In this document: positions 15,448 to 23,558 of the stretch, in pieces
Numbering within the stretch: the first letter of the stretch is position 1
Layout: each line of letters begins with the position of its first letter
Source: Vulcanimicrobiota bacterium
Lineage (GTDB): Bacteria > Vulcanimicrobiota > Vulcanimicrobiia > Vulcanimicrobiales > Vulcanimicrobiaceae
Assembly (NCBI GenBank): GCA_019235995.1
Contig: JAFAJV010000024.1
Location: 1-32,287 of the forward strand
Length of the DNA stretch: 32,287 nucleotides
Direction: 5' to 3'
Notes under the pieces: model-generated
The model's input: the letters and a program-made list of their open reading frames with translations, nothing else
Database searches by the model: none
What the model was told of the DNA's origin: nothing
Position numbers and translations under genes: made by a program

Positions 15448-15774
15448 TTAGTACGGGTGTGCCCAGTGACCGGGTCGCCAGTACCAGCCCTGTGGCCCTT
15501 GGACCCAATGCCCCGGACGCCAGACGGCGCCCGAGTACGGCACTGCCGCGTAGTGACCGCGAACCCAGACGTAACGATAGCCGTTCCACGTCCAGTATCC
15601 GCCGACCCAATAGTAGTTTGTGCCCGGCGACGCCGGGACGGTCTCATAGACTGGAGCCGGAGGAGCGGTTTGAACGTAAACGCCGCCATAGACCTGCGCG
15701 GCGGCGGGCAGCGCTGCGCCCAGCGTCGCGGCGCCGAGCGCACAAGCAAGGAGGAAGCTTCTTAAGTTCATCAT
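15448..15774 (-). CDS. YXWGXW-type secreted aromatic repeat protein
   Basis: This 108-residue protein has a signal peptide ending in LPAAAQ and a mature part dense in Tyr, Trp, Gly, Pro and His. Repeats of the form G-x-W/Y and RPGHW recur (YYWVGGYWTWNGYRYVW, WRPGHWVQGPQGWYWRPGHW). This matches the YXWGXW/WXXGXW repeat families of small exported proteins, whose role is unknown though cell-surface placement is usual. Two Met codons begin the frame; AAGGAAG lies 4 bases before the first and 7 before the second, so MNLRSF may be the true start. A plausible own promoter lies upstream. Confidence 0.82.
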   Translation of the reverse strand: MMNLRSFLLACALGAATLGAALPAAAQVYGGVYVQTAPPAPVYETVPASPGTNYYWVGGYWTWNGYRYVWVRGHYAAVPYSGAVWRPGHWVQGPQGWYWRPGHWAHPY

Positions 15775-15807
15775 GTCTCTTCCTTACCACTCACGCGCCC
15801 TCGTCAC

Positions 15808-15836
15808 GCGATAGAGGGGATTAAAGGGCGATTCAA
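15808..15836 (-). promoter_or_regulatory. Predicted sigma70-type promoter for the YXWGXW gene
   Basis: Read on the minus strand, TTGAAT (15836-15831) and TATCGC (15813-15808) are separated by exactly 17 bases, about 34 bases before the start codon. The -35 box fits well (TTGA) and the -10 box only partly (TAT). The -35 overlaps the end of the CHAD gene. Confidence 0.4.
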
Positions 15837-16234
15837 ATCTCATGAGAGCCGTCGCGGCCGATGGGCTGCTTCCATAATTCGGCGGCGCGGTCGACGCACC
15901 GTTCGCGCTCTTGCTGGAGCCGTTGCTGCGTCTTTCCCATCGTGGGCGGAAGGATGGTAAGCAAGACGTCGCGGTCGTGCGCCTCGCCGAGCGCGTCCTG
16001 CAGCGCGCTAAAGTGCTGCGCCTGCTTGGCGAGCAACGGGTCCAGTTCTTCGAATCGCTCGAGCGCGTAGCGGAGCCGCTTGCAAGCGATGCGGAGATCG
16101 TGAAGCCCTTGCTTGTCGCGACGCTCGAGACCCGAGGCGAGCCCCTCGACTTCGCGCAGCCGCGTTTGCACGACGCGTCGCACGATGTCGTCGAGATCGC
16201 CGGCGCCGCGCAGGTCTATCCGTTCGGGCTTCAT
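15833..16234 (-). pseudogene. CHAD-domain protein, C-terminal half in a shifted frame
   Basis: These 133 residues carry the second half of a CHAD domain, with the conserved His/basic helix LHDLRIACKRLRYALERFEELDP and the helix HFSALQDALGEAHDRDVLL. CHAD domains bind polyphosphate or other polyanions through such His, Arg and Lys rows. The ATG at 16234 has no Shine-Dalgarno sequence. Reading this frame upstream gives ELPAVASR before the Met, which would join smoothly to the preceding ORF after a one-base shift. I therefore read the two ORFs as one gene broken by a frameshift, a recent mutation or a sequencing error. A natural two-subunit CHAD protein is the alternative. Confidence 0.6.
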
Positions 16235-16242
16235 GCGACTCG

Positions 16243-16611
16243 CTACGGCAGGAAGCTCGTGCGCCGCAGTCGTCTGCGCGCGATTCGCGTCGCGGACCTC
16301 TCTTGCTCCACCAGCTCCTCGATCAGCGGTCGCGCGACATCCACTTCCGAGGGATCCGTGCTGGTCTCGAGCAGCTGCCGAATGATCGTCGCGTCACGCG
16401 CGGCATCGGTCGCGGCCGCGGCGCGTCTGACGCGCCGCAGGAGACGAGGGTGCGGGAGCAGATCGGCTGCGTCCTCGAGCAGCGACCGAAAGCGTCGCCC
16501 GGTGGTTCGCACGTCGTGCAAATGCTTTTCGGTCGGCTCGCCGACGAAACGCCGCCGCGCGCGTTCCAATGCGCGGCGCTCGCGCCGAATCGTCTGTGCC
16601 AGCCAGCTCAT
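16243..16611 (-). pseudogene. CHAD-domain protein, N-terminal half
   Basis: These 122 residues begin MSWLAQTIRRERRAL and contain the first CHAD helical signature HLHDVRTTGRRFRSLLEDAADLLP, then Arg-rich helices ending RRLRRTSFLP. The stop lies 8 bases before the Met of the second half, which is in another frame. Together the halves make about 255 residues, close to a normal CHAD protein; either alone is half length. Polyphosphate binding is the known role of the family. The gene diverges from the GerMN cell-wall cassette, with about 60 bases between them. Confidence 0.6.
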
Positions 16612-16671
16612 GCTCTGCGGCGCGTTCGACGAGGGTATTTCGAGCGACCTTCGCGAATTGCCGATTCAGAC

Positions 16672-17193
16672 GTGAGATCGCCGCGCCTGCCCATCCTGAT
16701 CGTGCTTCTGGCAATCGTCGCCGCGGGCACATGGTACTCTCTCTCCCGCCGAGCGGCGCGAAATGGCGAAACGGTGGCGGTGTACTACACGAAAGTAAAC
16801 GGCACGACGCTGGGAGAGGTTCGCGTGTCCATGCGGCCGCGCCAGCCCGGCGAAAGCGCGGCCGAGCACCTGCACAATACCGCGCTCTACGCCGCCGTCG
16901 AAGCCGTCGCGGGGCCTCCGAACGACGTGCAGGCGATTCGATTTCCACCTGGAACGCGCGTGCTCGGCGTCACCGTGGACGGCTCGACCGCGACGGTCGA
17001 TCTTTCAAAGGACGTGGAGCGCCAAGCCGGCGGAACGTTCGGTGAGAACGGCGAGTTCAAGGCGCTGGTCTATACCGTGACCGGAATCCCCGGCATCGAC
17101 GCGGTCGCCGTGACGGTCGACGGCGCGCGGCTCGAAATACTCCCGGGAGGGCATTTGGAACTTGATCAACCGCTTCATCGCTCGGACTGGTAA
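16672..17193 (+). CDS. GerMN-domain membrane-anchored protein
   Basis: From GTG 16672 the product has 173 residues. A single N-terminal membrane segment (LPILIVLLAIVAAGTWY) is followed by a GerMN/sporulation-type domain from about residue 35: VAVYYTKVNGTTLGEVRV, FPPGTRVLGVTVDGSTATVDLSKDVE and FKALVYTVTGIPGIDAVAVTVDG. In spore formers GerM is a cell-wall-linked lipoprotein; in non-sporulating bacteria the domain accompanies wall enzymes. Here the next gene is a wall amidase whose TTG start lies 32 bases inside this gene. The start is not supported by a clear ribosome site; GTG is chosen because it directly precedes the membrane helix. Confidence 0.8.
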   Translation: MRSPRLPILIVLLAIVAAGTWYSLSRRAARNGETVAVYYTKVNGTTLGEVRVSMRPRQPGESAAEHLHNTALYAAVEAVAGPPNDVQAIRFPPGTRVLGVTVDGSTATVDLSKDVERQAGGTFGENGEFKALVYTVTGIPGIDAVAVTVDGARLEILPGGHLELDQPLHRSDW

Positions 17194-19057
17194 CCGCGCA
17201 GCGTTGGCGCTCTTCGCGCCGCTGCTCTGCGCGCTCGGTACTCCGGCGCTGGCAGACGGCTCGATCACCGCCGTCTATCAGCGGCAGACGATTCGCTTCA
17301 CCCATCTGTCGTCGTCGTACGGCGCATCCGCCATCGGGGTCGAGGATCCGGGATTTGCGGCGCTGTTGAAGGCCACCGGCGCGGTGCTGACGTGGAAGCC
17401 GGGCGAGCGCTACGTGCTCATCACGACGTCGGCGCCCGTCGTCGTGAGCTTCGCTCTCGGCGACCGCCGCTACGACGTCGGTCCGATCACTCTCGAGGCA
17501 GCGTTCGCGCCGTTCGCGCGCGGCGACGAGGCGTACCTGCCGCTCGACGACGTGCTGCGTTCGCTCGACCTCGCGTTGCGGCGCGATGGGCCGGTCACGA
17601 TTCTGCAGCCGCAGCTCGCGGCTCTCGACGTGCGCCAGGAGGGCAACCGCACGACGCTGCTGGCGCACGCGGCGGCGCCGCTCCGTCCTCGCGTCGTGCG
17701 CGAGGGCGATGGCACGGTGACGTATGCGTTCGACGGCGTCGGAACCACGCTGACCGGCACGCGGCAGATCAACGCCGCCGGCGTGCGCAGCGTGCAGATC
17801 GAAACGAGCGGAACGGTTCGCGATCCGCGCACGCTCGTCACCGTGAATCTCGCTCCCGGCGCGGTCGCCGAGGCGCCGCGCGAGGAAGAGCGTGACGTCG
17901 CGCTCGCCTTCGACGGCGCCGCGCCGTCGGCGCCGTCCATAGCCCAAGAAGCGCCGACGCCCGAGCCCGCGCCGGCGGCGCAAACTTCGAGCGCTCCGAC
18001 CCTCGTGACGGGCGTCACCACACGGCCGTCGGACGACGGCGTCTCCGTCGCAATCGCGATCTCGGGAAATGCCACGTATCAGTGGCATCGGTTGCGCGAT
18101 CCGGACAATCGCTTTTGGGTCGACGTCAACGGCGCGCAGCTGCAGGGCCCACCGATCGAAGAGGGCGCGCTCGCGCCGCTGACCGAGATACGCGTGCGAC
18201 AGGACGATCCCACGACGGTGCGCGTTGCTTTGACGCTCGCAGGCCCCAAGGCCGTCTCGGTCGCACCGTCGGCGAGCGGCCTCGAGATCATCGTGGGGCA
18301 GCAAGACGTCGCCGACGTGCCCCGCTCGGGGAGCGGCAGCGTCGGGAGCGTGATATCCGAGGGGCAGCAAAACGCCGCGCTGGTCACGCCCGCGCCGCTT
18401 GCGCCGGGCGCGTCCGGCTCGGAAGGCTCTGACGCCGGCTGGAAGTTCGGCGTCAGGAACAGCTACGTACCGACGAATCCGCGCTTGATCGTCTTGGATC
18501 CAGGCCATGGGGGAAGCGACCGTGGGACGATCCACGGCGGCGTCGCCGAGGCCGACCTGACGCTCGACATGGCGAAGCGTCTCCGCGACATTCTCGTCGC
18601 GCGCGGTTGGGAAGTGAAGATGACGCGCGACACCGACGTCGACGTGTACGCGCCGAACGACAGCGCTCACGACGAATTGCAAGCCCGGGTAGACGTCGCG
18701 AACAAGGCGGGAGCGCGGCTTTTCGTCAGCATCCACGCCAACGCGTTCATCAATTCGGGTCCATACGGCACGACCTGCTACGTTTCGAAGCCGGAAGACG
18801 TGGCGTTCGCGCGCATCGTCGAGTCGCGCTTGGCCGCAGACGGAACCAAGGACGACGGGGTCGTCAAGAGTCACCTCTACGTGACGCTCCACGCGCGGAT
18901 GCCTGCCGTGCTCGTCGAGACGGCATTCCTCTCTAATCCCAGCGATTATGCCCTGCTCACGTCCGCGGCGTGGCGGCAAAAGGTCGCCGAAGAGATCGCC
19001 GACGGCATCGGGCAGTACACGCGCGAGTACCCGGTCGCCAACCAGCCCGCTCAATAG
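17162..19057 (+). CDS. N-acetylmuramoyl-L-alanine amidase with AMIN and Amidase_3 domains
   Basis: This 631-residue exported peptidoglycan hydrolase has a signal peptide at about 1-32 (ending GTPALADG). It is followed by a copper-amine-oxidase-N-like region (about 35-155), two AMIN-like beta domains (about 160-245 and 280-380), a Gly/Ser linker and a catalytic Amidase_3 domain (about 440-625). Zinc and catalytic residues are visible in LDPGHGGSDRGT, EADLTLDMAKRL, SIHANAF and the ETAFLSNPSD end. It cleaves the amide between MurNAc and L-Ala during daughter-cell separation; AMIN domains target the septum or outer envelope. The start is TTG 17162, with GGGAGGG about 10 bases before it, inside the GerMN gene. 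murI follows after 5 bases, so the three form a wall cassette. Confidence 0.9.
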   Translation: MINRFIARTGNRAALALFAPLLCALGTPALADGSITAVYQRQTIRFTHLSSSYGASAIGVEDPGFAALLKATGAVLTWKPGERYVLITTSAPVVVSFALGDRRYDVGPITLEAAFAPFARGDEAYLPLDDVLRSLDLALRRDGPVTILQPQLAALDVRQEGNRTTLLAHAAAPLRPRVVREGDGTVTYAFDGVGTTLTGTRQINAAGVRSVQIETSGTVRDPRTLVTVNLAPGAVAEAPREEERDVALAFDGAAPSAPSIAQEAPTPEPAPAAQTSSAPTLVTGVTTRPSDDGVSVAIAISGNATYQWHRLRDPDNRFWVDVNGAQLQGPPIEEGALAPLTEIRVRQDDPTTVRVALTLAGPKAVSVAPSASGLEIIVGQQDVADVPRSGSGSVGSVISEGQQNAALVTPAPLAPGASGSEGSDAGWKFGVRNSYVPTNPRLIVLDPGHGGSDRGTIHGGVAEADLTLDMAKRLRDILVARGWEVKMTRDTDVDVYAPNDSAHDELQARVDVANKAGARLFVSIHANAFINSGPYGTTCYVSKPEDVAFARIVESRLAADGTKDDGVVKSHLYVTLHARMPAVLVETAFLSNPSDYALLTSAAWRQKVAEEIADGIGQYTREYPVANQPAQ

Positions 19058-19062
19058 GGCAG

Positions 19063-19806
19063 ATGATCGGTCTGTTCGACTCCGGCCTCGGCGGACTGAC
19101 GGTGCTCGCGCGGTTGCGCGAGCGGCTCCCTTCGGCCGATACGATCTTCTTCGCGGATCAAGCACACGTTCCGTACGGCGATCGAACGCACCGCGAGCTG
19201 CTCGGGCTGCTGCGCGCGAACCTGGGCCGTCTCGACTCCTACGGCGTCGACGCCATCGTCATGGCCTGCAACACGTCGTGCGCCATCGCCGAGCGATACG
19301 GGTGGCCTCCGTCGCGCGCCCCGATACTCGATTTGATTCAGTCGGCGGCGCTCGCGGTCGCGCGCGGCGGATTTCGCCGCGTCGGCGTCGTCGCGACGGC
19401 CGCCACCGTCGGCGCGGGCTCTTACGGACGAACGCTGCGCTCGCAAATCGGCGGAATCGACGTCGTCGAGGTGCCGGCGCCTGCGCTCGTGCCGCTCGTC
19501 GAAGCCGGCGAGGTCGACGGTGACGTGCCGCGCGCGGCCGTCGACGAGGTCTGCGCGCACCTTTCGCTCGATCTCGACGCCCTCGTATTCGGCTGCACGC
19601 ACTATCCCGTGCTGGAGCGTCACTTCCGGGCCGCCCTCGGTGAGCGCGTGGAGCTCGTCGACCCCGCGGCGATGCAGGCCGAGCGCGCGGCCGAACTGCT
19701 CGGAGAACGCGCGCGCGGCGCCGGGAGAACGACCTACGTCACGAGCGGCGACGAGGCAGCGTTCCTCGCGAAGGTTGCACGCATCGAAGGCTCAATGTGC
19801 CGATAG
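19063..19806 (+). CDS. murI: Glutamate racemase
   Basis: This 247-residue enzyme interconverts L- and D-glutamate for peptidoglycan. It starts MIGLFDSGLGGLTVL, with the conserved Asp, and has PYGDRT and the two catalytic Cys: Cys69 in ACNTSCA and Cys178 in GCTHYPVLE. The usual motif is ACNTASA; the extra Cys here is a small oddity. The frame is open upstream, but ATG 19063 matches the family start. The gene lies 5 bases after the amidase stop. Its last 15 bases overlap the convergent PAP2-like gene. Confidence 0.93.
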   Translation: MIGLFDSGLGGLTVLARLRERLPSADTIFFADQAHVPYGDRTHRELLGLLRANLGRLDSYGVDAIVMACNTSCAIAERYGWPPSRAPILDLIQSAALAVARGGFRRVGVVATAATVGAGSYGRTLRSQIGGIDVVEVPAPALVPLVEAGEVDGDVPRAAVDEVCAHLSLDLDALVFGCTHYPVLERHFRAALGERVELVDPAAMQAERAAELLGERARGAGRTTYVTSGDEAAFLAKVARIEGSMCR

Positions 19807-20454
19807 CAGGCCGACGTGGAACAGCGAGAAGAAGCCCGCGGTCGTCGCGATCGCCAGGGCCACGCCCGCGACGACCTGCATGACGGTGTGAGCCCGCAAG
19901 TAGACGCGCGCCCAGCAGACCATCGGTATCAGGATCATGAACGGCAGCGGCTGGCGCCCGTAGATCAGCGTCAAGGCGGCGAGCGGAGCCGTTATGCCCA
20001 GCGCGTGGGTGCTGATCTTCCAATAGCGCGTGATGTATTGCACGATCATCGTCGAAACCAGGTATCCGAGCATCGCGGCGATCATCAGGCGCGGCGCGTG
20101 AACGAGCCACAACGCCGCCGCGCCGAGCGAGTAGAAGATGACGAAGGCCGTGAAGACCATCTCCCGTTCGATGCGCACCGACATGTCTAAGTCGGATATG
20201 CGGTCGGTTGCATAGAGCCAGAAGACGTAGAGCATCGGGCCGATCGACGTGAAGAAGGTGGAGATGAAAAGCAGGCGCCAGAAATCGAACGTATCCTTGG
20301 CGCCGATGAGCGCCAGGATGACGAAGAGGGCGAGCGCCGTCAGGAACGGGTTGAATATGGTGGAGAGAATGCGAGCGACGTCGCGCCAAACTCGCCGGTT
20401 CTTGATTGGAACGACCGAGCGGAGCGACTGCTCGAGCCTCTCGGATTCGGACAC
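19792..20454 (-). CDS. PAP2-like integral membrane protein, probably altered active site
   Basis: This 220-residue protein has five or six membrane helices. The end of the PAP2 phosphatase pattern is recognisable: STHALG in place of PSGH, and ARVYLRAHTVMQVVAG in place of SR-x5-H-x3-D...G. Both His are kept but the final Asp is Gln and the first basic motif is unclear. It may be an inactive or divergent lipid phosphatase. GTG 20454 is the start. It is convergent with murI (15-base overlap) and divergent from secG; a link to undecaprenyl phosphate recycling is tempting but unproven. Confidence 0.65.
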   Translation of the reverse strand: MSESERLEQSLRSVVPIKNRRVWRDVARILSTIFNPFLTALALFVILALIGAKDTFDFWRLLFISTFFTSIGPMLYVFWLYATDRISDLDMSVRIEREMVFTAFVIFYSLGAAALWLVHAPRLMIAAMLGYLVSTMIVQYITRYWKISTHALGITAPLAALTLIYGRQPLPFMILIPMVCWARVYLRAHTVMQVVAGVALAIATTAGFFSLFHVGLLSAH

Positions 20455-20540
20455 GGCGAGGTCTTCGGAGCAGGCGCGCCGGAGCCTGCGGTCGTAGAGA
20501 GCATGCCGCCAACGCCCTTTCTAAAGGAAGACGACGCAGT

Positions 20541-20915
20541 TTGAGCCCTCTCCTCTTAGTCGCCGCCGCGCCGAAGGCCGTTCCATCGGCCGTCGCCACC
20601 GCTTTGCCCAACGCCGCGCTCCCCCCGAACGCGCCTGCAATTCCCGCGATCCAGTCCAAGACGTTCATCGCCCAGCACGCTCCGTGGCTCACACACGGCT
20701 TCGCCGGCATCTTCATCATCTCGGCGCTATTGCTGATCTTCTTGCTGGCCGTTCAGACGACCAAACAGGAGGGGCTGACCGGATCGATCGGGGGTCGTGT
20801 CGAGAGCGCCTATCACGGCCGGCTCGGCGCGGAGGAACAGCTCAAACGCCTGACCGGAGTGGTCGCCGTCGTCTTCGTCGTCGTTGGCTTCGTGCTCTCG
20901 CTGACGGGGATTTAA
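20541..20915 (+). CDS. secG: Preprotein translocase subunit SecG
   Basis: From TTG 20541 (AAAGGAAG about 10 bases upstream) the protein has 124 residues. It has a hydrophobic start and an Ala/Pro-rich spacer of about 40 residues, then the SecG core: helix GFAGIFIISALLLIFLLAVQ, the conserved loop QTTKQEGLTGSIGG...YHGRLGAEEQLKRLT, and helix GVVAVVFVVVGFVLSL. SecG is the small non-essential subunit of SecYEG that aids SecA-driven export. The N-terminal extension makes it longer than the usual 75-110 residues. The next gene starts 11 bases downstream. Confidence 0.85.
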   Translation: MSPLLLVAAAPKAVPSAVATALPNAALPPNAPAIPAIQSKTFIAQHAPWLTHGFAGIFIISALLLIFLLAVQTTKQEGLTGSIGGRVESAYHGRLGAEEQLKRLTGVVAVVFVVVGFVLSLTGI

Positions 20916-20926
20916 GGGACCGGCTA

Positions 20927-21946
20927 GTGCCGCTGCTCGAGGTTCGTAATCTCCGGACGACGTTTCGGACCGAAGACGGCCTCGTCACCGCGGTCAACGG
21001 ACTTTCGTTCAGCCTCGAAGCCGGCGAGACGCTGGGTATCGTCGGCGAATCGGGATCCGGGAAGTCGGTCACGGCGCTCTCGGTGATGCGCCTGTTGGCG
21101 CGCACCGCGACGGTAAGCGCCGATCGGATTTTCTTCGACGGAGAGGATCTTCAGGCCAAGAGCGAGACCGAGATGCGCCGGATTCGCGGATTCAAGATCG
21201 CCATGATCTTTCAGGATCCAATGACCTCGCTCAACCCGGTGCTGACTATCGGCGAACAGATCGCGGAGGCCGTGCGGCTCCACCTCGGTCTGGGGAAACG
21301 CGAGGCGCGCGAGCGCGCGATCGAGATGCTCCACAAAGTGCGCATCCCGCTGCCGGAAAAACGGCTCGGCGACTACCCACATCAATTCTCCGGCGGGATG
21401 CGGCAGCGCGTCATGATCGCCATGGCGCTGTCGTGCAATCCGCAGCTCTTGATCGCCGACGAGCCGACCACCGCCCTCGACGTCACGATCCAGGCGCAGG
21501 TGCTCGAGCTCATGAACGACCTGCAGCGCGAGACCGGGGCCGCCATCATCCTGATCACCCACGATCTCGGCGTCGTGGCCGAATTCTGCAAGAACGTGCT
21601 CGTGATGTACGGCGGAAATCTCGTCGAATACGCGTCGGCCGAACAGCTCTTCGCGCAGCCGCGAATGCCGTACACGCAGGGGCTGCTCGCCTCGCTGCCG
21701 CGGCTCGACGATAGCGAGCACCGGAAGCTCGAGCCGATTCAAGGCCAGCCGCCGAACCTGCTCCGGCTTCCGCCGGGTTGCGCGTTCGCGCCGCGCTGCA
21801 TGTACCGCATGCCCATCTGCGACGAGCCCGTGCCGCTGTATGACTTCGGCGGCGGCCACGTCGCGCGCTGCTTCCTCTACGACGAACGCGCTCGCGACCA
21901 GCGCCCCGAATCCGCGCAGGCGCTCCCCACGGTGCCCGCGTCGTGA
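20927..21946 (+). CDS. Oligopeptide/dipeptide ABC transporter ATP-binding protein (OppD/DppD type)
   Basis: This 339-residue ATPase starts at GTG 20927. It has Walker [10 protein letters not shown]-loop [10 protein letters not shown], signature FSGGMRQRV, Walker [13 protein letters not shown] and switch His ITHDLG. The C-terminal oligo_HPY domain has the Cys-rich pattern [18 protein letters not shown], which in OppD/DppD relatives binds an iron-sulfur cluster. It energises peptide or nickel-type import with the partner ATPase that follows. No permease or binding-protein gene lies in the window. Its end overlaps the next start by 4 bases (GTGA). Confidence 0.93.
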   Translation: MPLLEVRNLRTTFRTEDGLVTAVNGLSFSLEAGETLGIVGESGSGKSVTALSVMRLLARTATVSADRIFFDGEDLQAKSETEMRRIRGFKIAMIFQDPMTSLNPVLTIGEQIAEAVRLHLGLGKREARERAIEMLHKVRIPLPEKRLGDYPHQFSGGMRQRVMIAMALSCNPQLLIADEPTTALDVTIQAQVLELMNDLQRETGAAIILITHDLGVVAEFCKNVLVMYGGNLVEYASAEQLFAQPRMPYTQGLLASLPRLDDSEHRKLEPIQGQPPNLLRLPPGCAFAPRCMYRMPICDEPVPLYDFGGGHVARCFLYDERARDQRPESAQALPTVPAS

Positions 21947-22953
21947 ACGACGGTAAGATCGTCGAGGCGACGGATCTCTTCAAGTACTTTCCGATCCATG
22001 CGGGCCTGATGTCGCGTCACGTCGCCGACGTGCGGGCCGTCGACGGCGTGAGCTTCAGCATCAGGCAGGGCGAGACGCTGGGACTGGTCGGGGAGTCCGG
22101 CTCCGGGAAGACGACCATCGGCCGTCTGCTGCTGCGCCTCTTACCGGCCACGGGGGGCCAGATCCGGTTCGAGGGGAGCGACGTTCTCGCGATGAACCGG
22201 GGCCAGCTTCGCCGGTTGCGCCGCTCGATGCAGATCATCTTTCAGGACCCCTTCGCCTCGCTCAATCCGCGGATGACGATCGGCGACATCGTGGCGGAGC
22301 CCTTGGAGATACACGGCATCACGAGAGGGAAGCAGACGGAGCGCCGCGTGCGCGAGCTGCTCGAACTCGTCGGCCTTCAGCCGTATCACGCCAACCGTTA
22401 TCCACACGAATTTTCGGGCGGTCAGCGTCAGCGCGTCGGGGTCGCGCGCGCGCTCGCCGTCAACCCGAAGTTCATCGTGTGCGACGAGCCCGTTTCGGCG
22501 CTCGACGTCTCGATTCAAGCCCAGGTGATCAACCTTCTCGAGGAACTCCAGGAGAAGTTTGGGCTGACCTATCTCTTCATCGCACACGATCTCTCGGTGG
22601 TGCGGCACATCTCGAGCCGCGTCGCGGTGATGTACGTCGGCAAGATCGTCGAGTTGGCCGACCGCGACGCCCTGTATCAAAAGCCGATGCATCCATACAC
22701 CCAGGCGCTCCTCTCGGCCATCCCGATTCCGGATCCGGTGCTCGAAAAGCGCCGCAAGCGCATCGTGCTCACCGGCGACATCCCATCACCGGTCAATCCA
22801 CCCTCGGGATGCCGCTTTCACACGCGCTGTCCAATCGCGTTCGACCGTTGCGTCTCCGAAGAGCCTCCGCTGCGCGAATACGAGCCCGGACACTTCGCCG
22901 CGTGCCATTGGGTCGAGGAGCACGGCGGGCGTCCCCCCGAGCTCGCGCGATAA
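21943..22953 (+). CDS. Oligopeptide/dipeptide ABC transporter ATP-binding protein (OppF/DppF type)
   Basis: This 336-residue partner ATPase starts with GTG overlapping the previous stop. Walker [27 protein letters not shown], signature [15 protein letters not shown] and Walker [13 protein letters not shown] are intact. The C-terminal oligo_HPY segment [15 protein letters not shown] marks the OppF/DppF side. Sequence order and coupling to the gene before it indicate a heterodimeric ATPase. The substrate cannot be told without the membrane and binding subunits. A bidirectional terminator follows. Confidence 0.93.
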   Translation: MNDGKIVEATDLFKYFPIHAGLMSRHVADVRAVDGVSFSIRQGETLGLVGESGSGKTTIGRLLLRLLPATGGQIRFEGSDVLAMNRGQLRRLRRSMQIIFQDPFASLNPRMTIGDIVAEPLEIHGITRGKQTERRVRELLELVGLQPYHANRYPHEFSGGQRQRVGVARALAVNPKFIVCDEPVSALDVSIQAQVINLLEELQEKFGLTYLFIAHDLSVVRHISSRVAVMYVGKIVELADRDALYQKPMHPYTQALLSAIPIPDPVLEKRRKRIVLTGDIPSPVNPPSGCRFHTRCPIAFDRCVSEEPPLREYEPGHFAACHWVEEHGGRPPELAR

Positions 22954-22959
22954 GAAAAA

Positions 22960-22994
22960 GCGGGCGGTCGCATCGCGATCGCCCGCCCGATTTT
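22960..22994. terminator. Bidirectional intrinsic terminator
   Basis: A 12-bp stem including one G.U pair (GCGGGCGGTCGC / GCGATCGCCCGC, 3-base loop) lies just after the OppF-type gene. On the plus strand it is followed by CCGATTTT. On the minus strand it is followed by TTTTTCTTA, so it serves the H1-like gene even better. Confidence 0.8.
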
Positions 22995-23005
22995 GTCGCT
23001 GTGGC

Positions 23006-23386
23006 CTAGGCCTTTTTCTTGCGGCCGCCCTTGCGCTTCTTGCGCGCAACCTTGCGTGCGGCTTTGCGGACCTTGCGTCCGGCTTTGCGGCCGCCCTTGC
23101 GAGCCTTTCGCGCGCCCTTGCGAGCCTTGCGCGCGCCCTTGCGCACGGCTTTGCGCACTTTACGCCCGGCTTTGCGCACTTTACGCCCGGCTTTGCGCGT
23201 GGCCTTGCGAACCTTGCGAGCGACTTTGCGACCCGCCTTGCGCGTCTTGCGGGCACCCTTGCGCGCCTTCTTGCGGCCGGCCACGGCCTTCTTCACGGCA
23301 GCGGCCGCTTTACGACGGCGCGCTTTGCGACGAGGCTTCGGAGCCTCCATAGCCATGTCGCCGCCAAGTATGGAATCGGAGTCCAT
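23006..23386 (-). CDS. Histone H1-like Lys/Arg/Ala repeat protein (AlgP/HC2-like)
   Basis: This 126-residue protein has a short acidic N-terminus (MDSDSILGGDMAMEAPKP) followed by about 105 residues of almost only Lys, Arg, Ala, Gly and Val. They form degenerate units such as RKARKGARKARK and AGRKVRKAGRKVRKAVRK, ending GGRKKKA. Such tails bind DNA without base specificity in eukaryotic H1, chlamydial Hc2 and Pseudomonas AlgP. GAGGAGGA lies 4 bases before ATG 23386. A consensus-like promoter is present upstream and a terminator lies 20 bases beyond the stop, so it is a single-gene unit divergent from topA. A role in compacting or tuning the nucleoid is inferred. Confidence 0.85.
   Translation of the reverse strand: MDSDSILGGDMAMEAPKPRRKARRRKAAAAVKKAVAGRKKARKGARKTRKAGRKVARKVRKATRKAGRKVRKAGRKVRKAVRKGARKARKGARKARKGGRKAGRKVRKAARKVARKKRKGGRKKKA
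23147..23198. repeat. 21-bp in-frame tandem repeat within the H1-like gene
   Basis: A 21-base unit beginning GGCTTTGCGCACTTTACG is present at 23147-23167 and identically at 23168-23188, with ten bases of a third copy. On the coding strand it gives the heptad GRKVRKA/AGRKVRK. Exact copies imply recent slippage or recombination and a protein of variable length. Confidence 0.8.
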
Positions 23387-23453
23387 TCATTCCTCCTCGT
23401 CCCCGGGGACGATTAGCGTTCTGTGGACAGCGCCTTGCAGCGCTTTTGAGCGA

Positions 23454-23482
23454 ATCATAGAGGATTTTACCAAATGATGCAA
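23454..23482 (-). promoter_or_regulatory. Predicted promoter of the H1-like gene
   Basis: On the minus strand, TTGCAT (23482-23477) and TATGAT (23459-23454) are 17 bases apart, in an AT-richer patch. Transcription should begin near 23447, giving a leader of about 60 bases. Confidence 0.65.
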
Positions 23483-23522
23483 ATTCGCTTTTCGGGATAA
23501 ACTCCGTCGCAGGAGCGTTAAT

Positions 23523-23551
23523 TTGCGGAGCCTTGACCCCGGCGGTATACT
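23523..23551 (+). promoter_or_regulatory. Predicted promoter of topA, implying a leaderless mRNA
   Basis: TTGCGG (23523-23528) and TATACT (23546-23551) are 17 bases apart. The -10 box ends 7 bases before the GTG start of topA, so the expected transcription start coincides with the start codon. No Shine-Dalgarno sequence is present there. Confidence 0.6.
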
Positions 23552-23558
23552 AGGGCCC

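Noticed and set aside
17057-19165. Long minus-strand ORF of 702 codons opposite the amidase gene
   Set aside because: Its product is Arg-rich with no domain, while the plus strand encodes a complete amidase. It is an open shadow frame caused by high GC at third positions.
23040-23290. CRISPR-like array of short repeats
   Set aside because: The repeats are contiguous, degenerate and in frame with a Lys/Arg-rich protein. There are no unique spacers and no cas genes.
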